Positions 12,548 through 13,146 of a stretch of 13,146 nucleotides of DNA are shown here, in pieces. Position 1 is the stretch's first letter. Every line of letters starts with the position of its first letter. The notes below the pieces were generated by a model that saw nothing but the letters and a program-made list of their open reading frames with translations, made no database searches and was not told the DNA's origin. A program made the position numbers and the translations under genes. The stretch is from Bacillota bacterium. GTDB lineage: Bacteria > Bacillota > Clostridia > Christensenellales > SZUA-584. The stretch is from positions 1-13,146 of the forward strand of contig JAEZIZ010000007.1 of the NCBI GenBank assembly GCA_023415915.1, read 5' to 3'.

Positions 12548-13146
12548 TTGGAGTACGTATCGCTTGGCGGGACAGGCATAAGCGTTTCAAAGCTCTGCTT
12601 TGGAACGCTGACAATCAGCCCGCTGCAACGGGGGTTGGATGTTGAAAGTGGAGCCGAGCTTCTAAAGTCAGCCCATGATATGGGTGTGACTTTTTTTGAT
12701 ACCGCGGAGATATACGGCACTTACGCGCATTTGAAAAAAGCGTTTTCTGCAACAAGCGACGTCGTAATATCTACAAAGTCGTATTCTTATGATGCCGGTA
12801 CCGCGAAGAAAAGCCTTGATAAGGCGAGAAGAGAGCTCGGCCGTGATGTGATAGACATATTCATGCTGCACGAACAGGAGAGCGAGCATACGCTGCGCGG
12901 CCACAGGGAAGCTATCGACTATTTCATTGACATGAAGCAGAAGGGTGTTATAAAAGCGTTTGGAGTGTCCACCCACTTTTCGGCATGCGTCAGCGCCGCA
13001 GCCAGGCATCCCGAGATAGACGTCGTCCATCCCATATATAACATAAGGGGCTTAGGAGTGGCGGACGGCGGCAGAGAGGAAATGGAAGCTGCCGTAAAGC
13101 TTGCGTACAACGCCGGCAAAGGCATATTCGCTATGAAGCCGCTGGG
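12548..13146 (+). CDS. Aldo/keto reductase, N-terminal part (3' end outside window)
   Basis: The visible 199 residues form the first half of a TIM-barrel NAD(P)H-dependent oxidoreductase. The catalytic tetrad is complete: D51 and Y56 (FFDTAEIYGTY), K77 (ISTKSYSY) and H108 (IFMLHEQES). The opening YVSLGGTGISVSKLCFGTLTI and the PLQRGL segment resemble the COG1453-type group, whose members often end in a 4Fe-4S domain; that part lies beyond the window. The start appears to be a TTG directly after the ireB stop codon, with only a weak AGAAGAG upstream. The gene is in the same frame as ireB, parted by a single TAA. Substrate unknown. Confidence 0.88.
   Translation, partial: MEYVSLGGTGISVSKLCFGTLTISPLQRGLDVESGAELLKSAHDMGVTFFDTAEIYGTYAHLKKAFSATSDVVISTKSYSYDAGTAKKSLDKARRELGRDVIDIFMLHEQESEHTLRGHREAIDYFIDMKQKGVIKAFGVSTHFSACVSAAARHPEIDVVHPIYNIRGLGVADGGREEMEAAVKLAYNAGKGIFAMKPL

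Noticed and set aside
1..13146. CRISPR array, tRNA, rRNA, prophage or defence system
   Set aside because: No spaced direct repeats, tRNA-like cloverleafs, rRNA sequence or phage/defence gene families were seen.

Overview
The window suggests an anaerobic, endospore-forming member of the Firmicutes, most likely class Clostridia; the genus cannot be fixed from sequence alone. It carries spoIIGA-sigE, gerM, ireB and a short iscR-iscS-iscU operon. GC content is intermediate, AGG and ATA codons are common, and start codons are mixed: TTG for the M14 peptidase, iscR and the aldo/keto reductase, GTG for spoIIGA. Almost all of it is ordinary chromosomal coding sequence. The unusual material is in the intergenic stretches and in one long gene overlap.

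Layout from left to right: (1) 1-588 is the 3' part of an NAD-dependent malic enzyme. (2) 589-863 holds a decayed left end of an IS200/IS605-type element, with its ribosome-site-masking hairpin and a broken tnpA start. (3) A GNAT acetyltransferase on the minus strand (864-1379) is divergent from a five-gene plus-strand operon: gerM, rph, rdgB/ysnA, ysnB and a VOC-family protein (1548-4813). The first four genes keep the Bacillus subtilis order gerM-rph-ysnA-ysnB. (4) A minus-strand pair follows: a Nim-like flavin-binding protein and a membrane-anchored M14 zinc carboxypeptidase (6867 down to 4827). (5) The sporulation locus spoIIGA-sigE (7222-8815) has a plausible Spo0A-type promoter. Here spoIIGA lacks a stop before sigE and overlaps it by 182 bases. 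sigE is followed by an Hsp20 gene, not by sigG. (6) An iscR-iscS-iscU operon (9566-11548) makes iron-sulfur clusters; it has a strong-looking -35, a palindromic candidate operator and a foldable leader. (7) A 54-residue membrane protein (11644-11808) is followed by 466 bases without a convincing gene, packed with stem-loops and a 188-base palindromic, MITE-like element (11943-12130). (8) ireB (12275-12547) abuts an aldo/keto reductase that runs off the window.

Functionally, the gerM cluster joins a spore lipoprotein gene to RNA 3'-end processing and nucleotide-pool cleaning. SpoIIGA is the protease that activates pro-sigma-E. IscR is expected to sense clusters built by IscS (sulfur donor) and IscU (scaffold). 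I found no CRISPR array, tRNA or rRNA gene, phage module or defence cassette, and nothing I would call a wholly new system. The best second looks are the spoIIGA/sigE overlap, the palindromic intergenic element and the leader structures of iscR and the small membrane protein.
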